Positions 57,132 to 64,000 of a stretch of 64,000 nt of DNA are shown in pieces. This DNA comes from UBA5189 sp035631615 (GTDB lineage: Bacteria > Chloroflexota > Limnocylindria > Limnocylindrales > CSP1-4). Numbering within the stretch: the first letter of the stretch is position 1; each line of letters begins with the position of its first letter. The translations under genes were made by a program, and so were the position numbers. The stretch is taken from contig DASQIK010000065.1 in NCBI GenBank assembly GCA_035631615.1, forward strand, positions 18,500 to 82,499, given 5' to 3'. The notes under the pieces are model-generated. The model made no database searches and was not told the DNA's origin. It was given only the letters and a program-made list of their open reading frames with translations.

Positions 57132-58904
57132 ATGCCGATCGTCGCACGCGGCCGTTCGCGCCGCTTGGCCGGCCATCGCCCGGTCGCGCGGGTCCTCGCG
57201 CTCATCGCCGGTGCCGGTCTCATGTTCGGCGCTTGCAGCCCGACCGTGGCGCCGACCGGCGGCCCTGTGGCGGTCGCCCCGAGCGGCCCGGCGAGTCCAT
57301 CCGCGGCCGTCACGGCGTGCATCGCCGCAACGCCAGCGTCGGCGCTCCGGCCGTGGTGGGACACGGCCGTGTTCTACGAGGTCTTCGTGCGCAGCTTTGC
57401 CGATTCGAATGGCGACGGGATCGGCGACCTCGCAGGTCTCACTGCCCACCTCGACGAGCTCAACGACGGCAACCCGGCCACGACCGGCGACCTGGGCGTT
57501 ACCGCGCTCTGGCTGATGCCCGTCGCCGAGTCGCCGAGCTACCACGGCTACGACGTGACCGACTACACGAAGATCGAGCCCGACTACGGCGACGCGGCGG
57601 CGTTCCATGCGCTCGTCGATGCCGCGCACAAGCGCGGCATCAAGGTCATTGTCGATTTCGAGGCGAACCACACCTCCGACCAGCACCCGTGGTTCGTGGA
57701 CGCGCTCGCCGGCGGCCCGCATCACGACTGGTACGTGTGGTCGAAGACGGACCAGGCGTGGCCGAACCCGATCGGTGGCGGGAATCCCTGGCACCCTTCG
57801 CCTGCCGGCTACTACTACGGCGTGTTCTCGGCCCAGATGCCCGACCTCAACCTGCGCAATCCCGCGGTCACCGCCGAGCTCGAGCGCATCGCCGGCGTCT
57901 GGGTGAACACGATGGGCGTCGACGGCTTCCGGATCGACGCGGCCCGCCACCTGATCGAGGACGGCCCGACGACCCAGGTCAACACGCCGGAGACGCACGC
58001 GTGGCTCGCGGCATTCAGCGACGCCGTCCACACGGACGGGGCTCACCAGCTCGTGCTCGGCGAGGTCAACGACGCGGAGCTGCGGTCGGCCGGCTACGTC
58101 AAGGACGGCTCGCTCGACATGGCCTTCGACTTCGAGATCGGGCCGGAGATCGGGAACGCGGTCGCCCACGGCGACGCTGGCTCCCTGCTGTATGCCGAGT
58201 CCGGCGTCCAGCGCGCCTACACCTCGGGTGGTGCCGGCACCTTCCTGTCGAACCATGACCAGCCGCGGATCATGACCCAGCTCCGCGACGACACGTCGGC
58301 CGCCGCCGAGTCGGCAGCCACCCTGCTGACGGGGCCGGGCACCCCGTTCATCTACTACGGCGAGGAGCTCGGGATGGTCGGCGACAAGCCGGACGAGCAG
58401 ATCCGGACGCCGTACCCGTGGACCGCGACGGGACCCGGGCACGGATTCACGACCGGGACGCCGTGGGAGCCATTCGCGCCGGGCGCAGACGTCGCGAACC
58501 TCGCGACAGAATCCGCGGACCCTGCCTCGCTCCTGTCGACCTATCGCGACCTGATCCGGCTCCGCGAGGCCCATCCGGCGCTCGCGACGGGGCCGCTGGT
58601 CCAGGTCGACGCGTCAGACCCGCACGTCGCCGCGAGCCTGCGCGTCGAGACGAACGGCGAGCGGCTGCTCGTGATCCAGAACCTGGGGCAGGATCGGGTC
58701 GCAGACGTGTCGCTCTCACTGCAGACAGGGCCGTTGTGCACGCCGGTCGACGCGGCAGTTGCCCTCTATCCGGCGTCGCTCGCTGCGCCCACCGCTGCTG
58801 CCATCCCGGCACCGACGTTGAACGCCGCCGGTGGCTTCGACGCCTATCGGCCGCTGGCGATCCTGCCCGGCCGATCGACGATCGTGCTGTCGCTCAACCC
58901 TTGA
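57132..58904 (+). CDS. GH13 alpha-glucan hydrolase, probable lipoprotein
   Basis: The 590-residue protein begins with a signal sequence ending in LMFGACSP, an approximate lipobox, followed by a Pro/Ser/Ala linker. The GH13 barrel has FYEVFVRSFADSNGDGIGDL, VIVDFEANHTS, FRIDAARH with the Asp nucleophile, LVLGEVND with the Glu, and FLSNHDQPR. FADSNGDGIGDLAGL is typical of alpha-glucosidases/oligo-1,6-glucosidase subfamilies. It would trim external maltodextrins for the ABC importer downstream. It overlaps that convergent gene by 11 bases. Confidence 0.92.
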   Translation: MPIVARGRSRRLAGHRPVARVLALIAGAGLMFGACSPTVAPTGGPVAVAPSGPASPSAAVTACIAATPASALRPWWDTAVFYEVFVRSFADSNGDGIGDLAGLTAHLDELNDGNPATTGDLGVTALWLMPVAESPSYHGYDVTDYTKIEPDYGDAAAFHALVDAAHKRGIKVIVDFEANHTSDQHPWFVDALAGGPHHDWYVWSKTDQAWPNPIGGGNPWHPSPAGYYYGVFSAQMPDLNLRNPAVTAELERIAGVWVNTMGVDGFRIDAARHLIEDGPTTQVNTPETHAWLAAFSDAVHTDGAHQLVLGEVNDAELRSAGYVKDGSLDMAFDFEIGPEIGNAVAHGDAGSLLYAESGVQRAYTSGGAGTFLSNHDQPRIMTQLRDDTSAAAESAATLLTGPGTPFIYYGEELGMVGDKPDEQIRTPYPWTATGPGHGFTTGTPWEPFAPGADVANLATESADPASLLSTYRDLIRLREAHPALATGPLVQVDASDPHVAASLRVETNGERLLVIQNLGQDRVADVSLSLQTGPLCTPVDAAVALYPASLAAPTAAAIPAPTLNAAGGFDAYRPLAILPGRSTIVLSLNP

Positions 58905-59823
58905 CGCCGCCGACGGTCAGCCCGCCGACGATGTAGCGCTGCAGGACCGCGTAGGCGACGATCGGCGGGACCGCGAACAGGATCGAGAACGCCGCGAAGT
59001 TGGACCACGGAGTGCTGCTCGCGTACTGGCCGACCATGCCGTTGAGCGCCATCGCCAGGGTGAACGTCTCGGGCTTGGTCAGGAAGATCCAGGACAGGAT
59101 GAACTCGGTCCAGCCGGCGATGAACGCGAACAGTGCGGTCACGGCGAGGACGGGCCGCGCGAGCGGCAGGATGATCAGCCGGAACGTCTGGAACTTGCCG
59201 GCGCCATCGACCGTGGCCGCCTCCTCGAGCTCCTTCGGGATGGTGTCGAGGTAGCCCTTCATGTTCCAGATGGCGAACGGCAGCTGACTCGACACGATGG
59301 CGATCGACACGCCGAGCAGCGAGTTGCGGAGGTTGAACGTGCCGATCTGGATCTTGTTGAGCGACACGAACAGTGGCGCGATCGTCGCCACCGCAGGCAG
59401 CATCAGGACGGCGAGGATCCCGATCATCAGCGCCTCGCGCCCGCGGAAGCGCATCCGCGAGAACGCGTAGGCGGCGAGCACGCCGATGGTCACGCTGGCG
59501 ACCGTGATCACGAGCGCGATGAAGAGGCTGTTCATGGCCAAGGTCAGGAAGCTGACCGGGTTGGTGGTCGGCTTGGCGATGACCCGGGCGAAGGCGTCCA
59601 GCGAGGCGCCGGGCGGGAACAGCGAATCGGGCTTCTGCAGGTTGCGCGGATCGACCGCCATCGCGACGACCCACAGCACCGGGAAGATGACCGTCAGCCC
59701 GATGGCGATGCACAGTAGCTGCAGGGCGATCTGCCGGCCGATCCCGTTGCCGCGGCGGCGGCGCGTGGCGACCTTCGGGGCCACCGTGGCGCGGGGCGTG
59801 GCAAGCCGTGCGTCGACGCTCAT
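58894..59823 (-). CDS. sugar ABC transporter permease, MalG-type
   Basis: The 309-residue permease has six helices and the EAA loop ELEEAATVDGAGKFQTFRLIILPLARP, which docks the ATPase. The start is close to the MalF stop (18 bases). The operon lacks an ATPase gene; a shared MsmK/MalK from elsewhere must energise it. Confidence 0.92.
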   Translation of the reverse strand: MSVDARLATPRATVAPKVATRRRRGNGIGRQIALQLLCIAIGLTVIFPVLWVVAMAVDPRNLQKPDSLFPPGASLDAFARVIAKPTTNPVSFLTLAMNSLFIALVITVASVTIGVLAAYAFSRMRFRGREALMIGILAVLMLPAVATIAPLFVSLNKIQIGTFNLRNSLLGVSIAIVSSQLPFAIWNMKGYLDTIPKELEEAATVDGAGKFQTFRLIILPLARPVLAVTALFAFIAGWTEFILSWIFLTKPETFTLAMALNGMVGQYASSTPWSNFAAFSILFAVPPIVAYAVLQRYIVGGLTVGGVKG

Positions 59824-59841
59824 CGCAGGTCCCTCTGGGCT

Positions 59842-60861
59842 TCACGCATTGTAGGAAGCCGTGGCCTTGGCCAGCCGGTTGGTGATGATCGTGATCGTCA
59901 GCAGGATGAAGAACTGGAAGATGGCGAACGCCGCCGCGACGCCGTACAGCTTCTGCTCCGCGACGAGCCGGTATGCGGTCGTGACCAGCAGCTCGGTCTG
60001 GCCGAAGGGCCCACCGCCGGACATGAAATACGAAAGGTAGAACAAGTTGAAGGTCACCACGAAGCCGTAGATTGCGAACGGGAACATGGCCGGGCGCAGG
60101 AACGGCAGGGTCACCGCCCTGAACCGCTGCCAGGCGCCGGCGCCGTCCATCTCGGCGGCCTCGTACAGCTCCTTCGGGATCGCCTGCAGCGCTCCCGTGG
60201 CGACCACGGAGTTCAGCGGCCAGCCGAGCCAGACGTTCGCGGCAAGGAGCCCGAAGTACGCCAGCGGGAGGATGAACGGTCCCGCCTGGATGAGCGGATT
60301 CGGGTAGTTCAGCCAGTCCAGCGTGATCGGCGGCAGTCGGAAGATGACGCCGATCGTGCCGTTCAGGATCTGGTTCACGGCGCCGTTCTGCGGGTCGAAC
60401 ATGTTCCGCCAGACCGTCGCGACGATGATCGGCGGGATCATGACCGGCAGGATGTACAGCGAGCGCCAGAACCGCCGCAGCCGGAGCTTGGGCGTGTTGA
60501 GCAGGAGGGCGATCCCGACGCCGAGGACGACATGGATGACCACGTTCGAGAGCGCCCACCACAGGTTGAAGACGAGGATCCTGACGAAGTCGAAGTTCGG
60601 GATGACGATGTTGTTGTTGAGGATCCGGAGGTAGTTGTCGAAGCCGACGAGGTTCGGCGCCGCGGCCTTGGGCGCGAGGTTCTTCAGGCCGTAGTCGGTG
60701 AAGGACATGTAGACCTGGAAGACCAGCGGGTAGAACGTGATGACGGCCATCACCAGCAGGGCCGGCAGCAGGAACGTGTACGCCGTGCGGGTGTCCCTGG
60801 AGCGTCGCCATCGCGACGGTCGCGGGGCCAGGATCGGTGCGGGGGTCGCCACGGCGCTCAT
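59842..60861 (-). CDS. sugar ABC transporter permease, MalF-type
   Basis: The 339-residue permease has a long N-terminus, six helices and the EAA loop ELYEAAEMDGAGAWQRFRAVTLPFLRP. TAYTFLLPALLVMAVITFYPLVF is the typical first helix. GGAGGAA precedes the ATG by 9 bases. It forms the channel with the MalG protein. Confidence 0.92.
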   Translation of the reverse strand: MSAVATPAPILAPRPSRWRRSRDTRTAYTFLLPALLVMAVITFYPLVFQVYMSFTDYGLKNLAPKAAAPNLVGFDNYLRILNNNIVIPNFDFVRILVFNLWWALSNVVIHVVLGVGIALLLNTPKLRLRRFWRSLYILPVMIPPIIVATVWRNMFDPQNGAVNQILNGTIGVIFRLPPITLDWLNYPNPLIQAGPFILPLAYFGLLAANVWLGWPLNSVVATGALQAIPKELYEAAEMDGAGAWQRFRAVTLPFLRPAMFPFAIYGFVVTFNLFYLSYFMSGGGPFGQTELLVTTAYRLVAEQKLYGVAAAFAIFQFFILLTITIITNRLAKATASYNA

Positions 60862-60907
60862 CGGCGCGTGTTCCTCCGGTCCATCGGTGGAACCTGGGTG
60901 GTTGGTG

Positions 60908-60943
60908 GCGGTGAGGAGGCGCCATCCGGCGTCCCCTCACCGC
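60908..60943 (-). other. hairpin between the binding-protein and MalF genes
   Basis: GCGGTGAGG (60908-60916) pairs with CCTCACCGC (60935-60943), a 9-bp stem. Such intercistronic hairpins after binding-protein genes usually keep their mRNA more abundant than the permease part. Confidence 0.5.
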
Positions 60944-60969
60944 AGCATACGAGGGCGGAGCCCCCGCGA

Positions 60970-62232
60970 CTACTTGATGTTGTTTGCCTTGTCCATCGCC
61001 GCGCAGGCGCTGGCCACCTCGGTGGTCGGGTCATTGCCCTTGTCGACGACGGCGACGATGGCATTGCCGAAGTTGCCCCAGTAGTTGTTCAGCGCCGCAA
61101 GCGTCGGCCGGGGGAACCCGGTCGGCATGAGGCCGGCGAACGCCTTGGCGATCGCATCGCTCGGCTGGAGCGTGGTGTTCGCCGGCAGGTGGCCGGCATC
61201 CGCGAAGACCTGCTCGTTCGCTGGCATGAGGAACTGGAGCGCGAACTGCTTCGCGAGGTCAATGTTCGGAGAGGCAGCGTTGATGTAGAAGCCGTCCGGG
61301 GCCGTCATCGGCGCCCAGGTGCCACCGCTTGGGCCCGTCGGGCCGGCGGCCACGGCGAGCTTGGAGCCGAGTGCCTTGGACAGGTCGCCGGACTGCCACG
61401 GGCCATCGATGAACCCGCCGATCTTGCCGGAGATCAGGTCGGCCTTCGCGTCGCCATCGTTCTGGTAGAGGTGCCCGCCGGCCTTCTTGAAGTCCGACAG
61501 GAACTTGAGGGCGTCGGCGACGCCGCCGGACGATGCGGCGCACTTGCCGTTGTCGGCGAGGATCTTGCCACCGAAGACGCTGTACCAGCCCCACTCGTAG
61601 TAGGCGCCACCACCGTTGGCCCCGTACACGAGGCCGAGCTTGGCCGCGTTGGTGAGCCAGTCGGCGGTCGTCGCCGGCGCAGTGGCCAGCTGGTCCGTCC
61701 GGTAGAAGAGCTCGACGGCCTTCATCGACTCGGGGATCTCGAAGAGCTTCCCGTCGACGGTGGCCGCATTGAGGGCGACGTCGCCCGTGTTGTATGGCGC
61801 GGCCTTGAGCGTGGCCGTGAGGTCGCTGACGTCAGCCAGGAGGCCGTTCCGCGCCTCGCTCGGAAGGCTGTCGTTCGGAGCGATGTACATGTCCGGCTCG
61901 CCCGTCGAGGCCGAGGTCTCGAACTTGTTGAACAGGTCGGCGAACGGCACGTCGAGGACGGTGACGTTCAGGCCGGGGTTGGCGGTCTTGACCTGGCCGA
62001 CGATCTTGTCGAAGGCGTCCTTCTCGGAGGTGCCCGAGGCGCCGTACGCCTCCCAGATGGTGAGCGTGCCGCTCAGCGCGGCTGTGGTCGGGCCCGTGGT
62101 CGCGGACGTGGTCGCGGCGGGACCCGTTGCCGGCGCCGAGGTCGGGGCGGTGGTGCTGGCAGCCGGGCCGCAGGCGCTGACCACGAAGATCAGGCCGGCG
62201 ATGAGGCTGGTGAGCCGATACGTTCGTTTCAT
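60970..62232 (-). CDS. sugar ABC transporter substrate-binding lipoprotein
   Basis: The 420-residue protein has a lipoprotein signal peptide (LIFVVSACGP), a Thr/Ala linker, then a type I extracellular solute-binding domain: TLTIWEAYGASG, VDGKLFEIPESMKAVELFY, and FIDGPWQSGDL. MalE-like maltodextrin or related oligosaccharide binding is likely from the GH13 neighbours. ATG 62232 follows an AGGAGGAGAA ribosome binding site. Confidence 0.93.
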   Translation of the reverse strand: MKRTYRLTSLIAGLIFVVSACGPAASTTAPTSAPATGPAATTSATTGPTTAALSGTLTIWEAYGASGTSEKDAFDKIVGQVKTANPGLNVTVLDVPFADLFNKFETSASTGEPDMYIAPNDSLPSEARNGLLADVSDLTATLKAAPYNTGDVALNAATVDGKLFEIPESMKAVELFYRTDQLATAPATTADWLTNAAKLGLVYGANGGGAYYEWGWYSVFGGKILADNGKCAASSGGVADALKFLSDFKKAGGHLYQNDGDAKADLISGKIGGFIDGPWQSGDLSKALGSKLAVAAGPTGPSGGTWAPMTAPDGFYINAASPNIDLAKQFALQFLMPANEQVFADAGHLPANTTLQPSDAIAKAFAGLMPTGFPRPTLAALNNYWGNFGNAIVAVVDKGNDPTTEVASACAAMDKANNIK

Positions 62233-62264
62233 CTCGAGTGTGTTCTCCTCCTGGGGCGGTTCGG

Positions 62265-62283
62265 GATCCCGATCGCCGGGATC
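62265..62283 (-). other. hairpin between lacI-type and binding-protein genes
   Basis: GATCCCG (62265-62271) pairs with CGGGATC (62277-62283) around 5 bases. It lies in the 155-base gap and could attenuate or stabilise the transcript. Confidence 0.4.
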
Positions 62284-62387
62284 TCCGCCGCGTTGTTCCT
62301 GCTGTGGGCCCCGGCGGAGCCGGACGACCACCTGCTGGAGCTGCGTGGGCGGCGCACCGCGCTGGCAGCTCGGGCCGATCGACGGCA

Positions 62388-63461
62388 CTACGCTGCCGGC
62401 ACCTCCTGCCGCCGGTGCGGCGCCGGCCCGGTCGAGCCGCGAACGACCAGTCGCGTCTCGAGCCGGAGATGCTCAGGCTGGTTCGCCGGGCGCTGCTCGA
62501 CCTCCACGAGGAGGAGTCGCACCGCGTCGGCACCCTTCTGACGAATGGGCTGGTGCACCGTCGTCAGTGGTGGGTCGACATGGGCGGCGAGATCGACGTC
62601 GTCGAAGCCGACCACGCTGAGATCGCCCGGGACGCGCAGGCCGAGCTCGCGCGCCGAGCGCATCGCGCCGATCGCGATGGCGTCGCTCATCGCGAGGACG
62701 GCCGTCGGCCGGAGGCCGCGGCCCCAGGCGTCCTGGAAGGCAGCGGTGCCGCCGTCGATCGAGGCCCGGGCGGCGACGAGCCACTCGTCGCCCAGCTCGA
62801 CGCCGGCAGCGCGGAAGGCGCTGCGGTAGCCGCGCAGGCGCCGCTCGGTGACGCCGGTGCGACCGCGCTCGCCGGTGGCCAGGACGGGGCCCTCGACGGC
62901 GATGACCAGCACGTCCCGGTGGCCGAGGCCGAGCAGGTGCTCCGCTGCCGCCTGCGCGCCCGCCTCGTCGTCGACGACGACCGAGCTGTGCTCCGGCAGG
63001 TCATCCGAGTCGACGAGGACCATCGGCAGCCCGGTCGCCCGGATCTGCTCGACCTCCGGGTGGTCGGCGGACAGCCCGATCGCGACCACGCCGTCGACCG
63101 TCGCGCGCCCGACCGCGAGTGCCAGCGAGCCGTGCAGCGGCGAGATGAAGTGCAGCTCGTAGCCGAGGTCCTCGGCCGCGTTCGCGACACCCTCGCTGAA
63201 CAGCGCGAAGAACGGGTTCGAGAAGATGACCGCGAGGGCCTGCGGCGTGAGCACGCCCAGGGTCATCGTCTGGCGCTGGGTCAGGAGCCGTGCGACCGGA
63301 TGCGGCCGGTAGCCGAGGCTGTCGGCGACGCCCCGGATCCGGACGGCCGTCTCGGCCGAGAGGCGCTCCGGGTTGTTGAAGGCGAACGACACGGCCGTCT
63401 TCGAGACGCCCGCCTCGCGCGCGACGTCGGCAATGCGCGGCCGCTGGGTCCGTCGCTGCAC
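62388..63461 (-). CDS. LacI-family transcriptional regulator
   Basis: The 357-residue regulator has a LacI HTH at the N-terminus (RIADVAREAGVSKTAVSFAFN), the hinge region SLGYRPHPVARLL, and a periplasmic-binding-protein-like sensor domain (VVAIGLSADHPEV, VDDEAGAQAAAEHLL, VVGFDDVDLAAHV). It would repress its own operon and release on binding a glucan-derived sugar. A GTG start follows GAAGGAGC. Two palindromic operators lie upstream. Confidence 0.93.
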   Translation of the reverse strand: MQRRTQRPRIADVAREAGVSKTAVSFAFNNPERLSAETAVRIRGVADSLGYRPHPVARLLTQRQTMTLGVLTPQALAVIFSNPFFALFSEGVANAAEDLGYELHFISPLHGSLALAVGRATVDGVVAIGLSADHPEVEQIRATGLPMVLVDSDDLPEHSSVVVDDEAGAQAAAEHLLGLGHRDVLVIAVEGPVLATGERGRTGVTERRLRGYRSAFRAAGVELGDEWLVAARASIDGGTAAFQDAWGRGLRPTAVLAMSDAIAIGAMRSARELGLRVPGDLSVVGFDDVDLAAHVDPPLTTVHQPIRQKGADAVRLLLVEVEQRPANQPEHLRLETRLVVRGSTGPAPHRRQEVPAA

Positions 63462-63526
63462 CGTGCTCCTTCGCCTCCTCGGAGCCTCCGCCTGGGAGCC
63501 CTGGGGACGGGGCCGCCGAGCGGGAG

Positions 63527-63548
63527 AACCGGTTTAGAAAACCGGTTT
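63527..63548. promoter_or_regulatory. double LacI-type operator (AACCGGTT twice)
   Basis: AACCGGTT (63527-63534) and AAACCGGTTT (63539-63548) are palindromes with the central CG typical of LacI-family sites, with centres 13 bases apart. They lie just downstream of a minus-strand TACCTT hexamer (63559 to 63554), so binding would block initiation of the lacI-SBP-MalF-MalG operon. Confidence 0.65.
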
Positions 63549-63553
63549 AGTGG

Positions 63554-63559
63554 AAGGTA
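63554..63559 (-). promoter_or_regulatory. -10 hexamer TACCTT of the sugar-import operon
   Basis: TACCTT on the minus strand lies 92 bases before the lacI GTG, just upstream of the double operator. Confidence 0.4.
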
Positions 63560-63638
63560 GCGACCGGGCGCAACGGCGTCAAGGTGCGATTTTCGAGGGT
63601 CGGCGACAGCCGGTCGCGGGGGCCGCACAATGCGCGCG

Positions 63639-64000
63639 ATGGTCCCCACCCTGCGCGGCATGCCCTGGGGCGTCGGGCTGTTCCTCGTCTACGCCCTGCT
63701 CATCCTGACCGGGGTCGGGCTGTCGCTCGGCTATGTCGTCGACCAGGCCGTCCTCGTCCCGATCACGTTCACCGGCGTCGTGGTCATGGCGCTCCTCGCC
63801 TACACGATCTTCACGATCACCCTGGTCCTGCAGCGCAAGGAGGCCGCGCGCGGGCTCGCCCTGGGGCTCACCAGCCTGGCCGTGCCCGCCATCCCCCTCG
63901 CGCTGCTCGCCGGGCAGCTGATCGTGGCCGCCATCGCGGCCGTGGTCGGCTACGTGCTGTTTCGGGGCCTGCGCGCCCCGGCCGCCGCCGCGTGGCTCGA
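63639..64000 (+). CDS. membrane protein, N-terminal part (3' end outside window)
   Basis: The frame runs to the right edge, giving 120 residues. Four hydrophobic helices are visible (WGVGLFLVYALLILTGVGLSL, then FTGVVVMALLAYTIFTITLVL and two more) with a short basic loop (QRKEAARGL). No family is recognised. A CACAAT hexamer 7 bases before the ATG may be its -10. Confidence 0.55.
   Translation, partial: MVPTLRGMPWGVGLFLVYALLILTGVGLSLGYVVDQAVLVPITFTGVVVMALLAYTIFTITLVLQRKEAARGLALGLTSLAVPAIPLALLAGQLIVAAIAAVVGYVLFRGLRAPAAAAWL

Noticed and set aside
55505..58258. A 917-codon plus-strand open frame crossing two genes
   Set aside because: It spans both divergent GH13 genes in the wrong frame and its product is low complexity.

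Overview
The window is 64 kb of very GC-rich chromosomal DNA (about 70% G+C by eye). It is densely coding, with tightly packed operons and many ATGA/GTGA stop-start overlaps. No insertion sequence, prophage, CRISPR array, rRNA gene or integration scar was seen, and no gene-free stretch exceeds 300 bases. The mix of genes (Tad-type pilin genes, glucosyl-3-phosphoglycerate synthase, an ECF42/DGPF pair, a standalone LigD-type polymerase with a separate ATP-dependent ligase, PASTA kinase, sugar ABC importer) and the near-leaderless TANNNT promoters suggest a free-living or soil/freshwater Chloroflexota, perhaps of the Limnocylindria type. Actinomycetota or Deinococcota-like lineages are not excluded, and this placement is inference.

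Layout. 1-8.8 kb: leucine-catabolism genes (methylcrotonyl-CoA carboxylase beta and alpha subunits, methylglutaconyl-CoA hydratase, HMG-CoA lyase) with two MOSC proteins inserted, one fused to a methyltransferase. The carboxylase alpha subunit carries an unexpected N-terminal helix-turn-helix domain. 8.8-17.6 kb: HNH nuclease, CCA-adding enzyme, GalE, and a tight operon of a glycosyltransferase, a USP-USP-GpgS fusion and a glycerate kinase, which looks like a glucosylglycerate-type solute locus, followed by an endonuclease III-like enzyme. 17.6-22.6 kb: a two-component system followed by three coupled Tad pilin-like genes with an unusual structured leader. 22.6-34.8 kb: HD protein, P-type ATPase operon, tRNA-Thr, a secreted caspase-like protein, membrane proteins, ZIP transporter, VOC protein, AI-2E exporter and an ECF42 sigma/DGPF operon with a matching promoter.

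34.8-43.8 kb: LigD-type polymerase and convergent ATP-dependent ligase (NHEJ-like parts, no Ku seen), methyltransferase, ribosomal protein L25, then a response regulator, histidine kinase and HtrA protease. 43.8-46.8 kb: folate operon (four-Cys protein, FolC, FolP, FolB). 46.9-55.6 kb: surface Ig-like protein, zinc-ribbon protein, PASTA kinase coupled to GalU, hydrolase, MerR regulator with membrane partner, tRNA-Glu and small genes. 55.5-63.5 kb: alpha-glucan locus with a cytoplasmic and a lipoprotein GH13 enzyme and a LacI-SBP-MalF-MalG operon behind a double operator. The window ends inside a membrane-protein gene.

A genome-wide feature stands out. Genes that begin a transcription unit nearly always have a TANNNT hexamer 6-9 bases before the start codon, with no room for a ribosome binding site. 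Genes inside operons instead have Shine-Dalgarno sequences or 4-base overlaps. This rule was used to choose several start codons.
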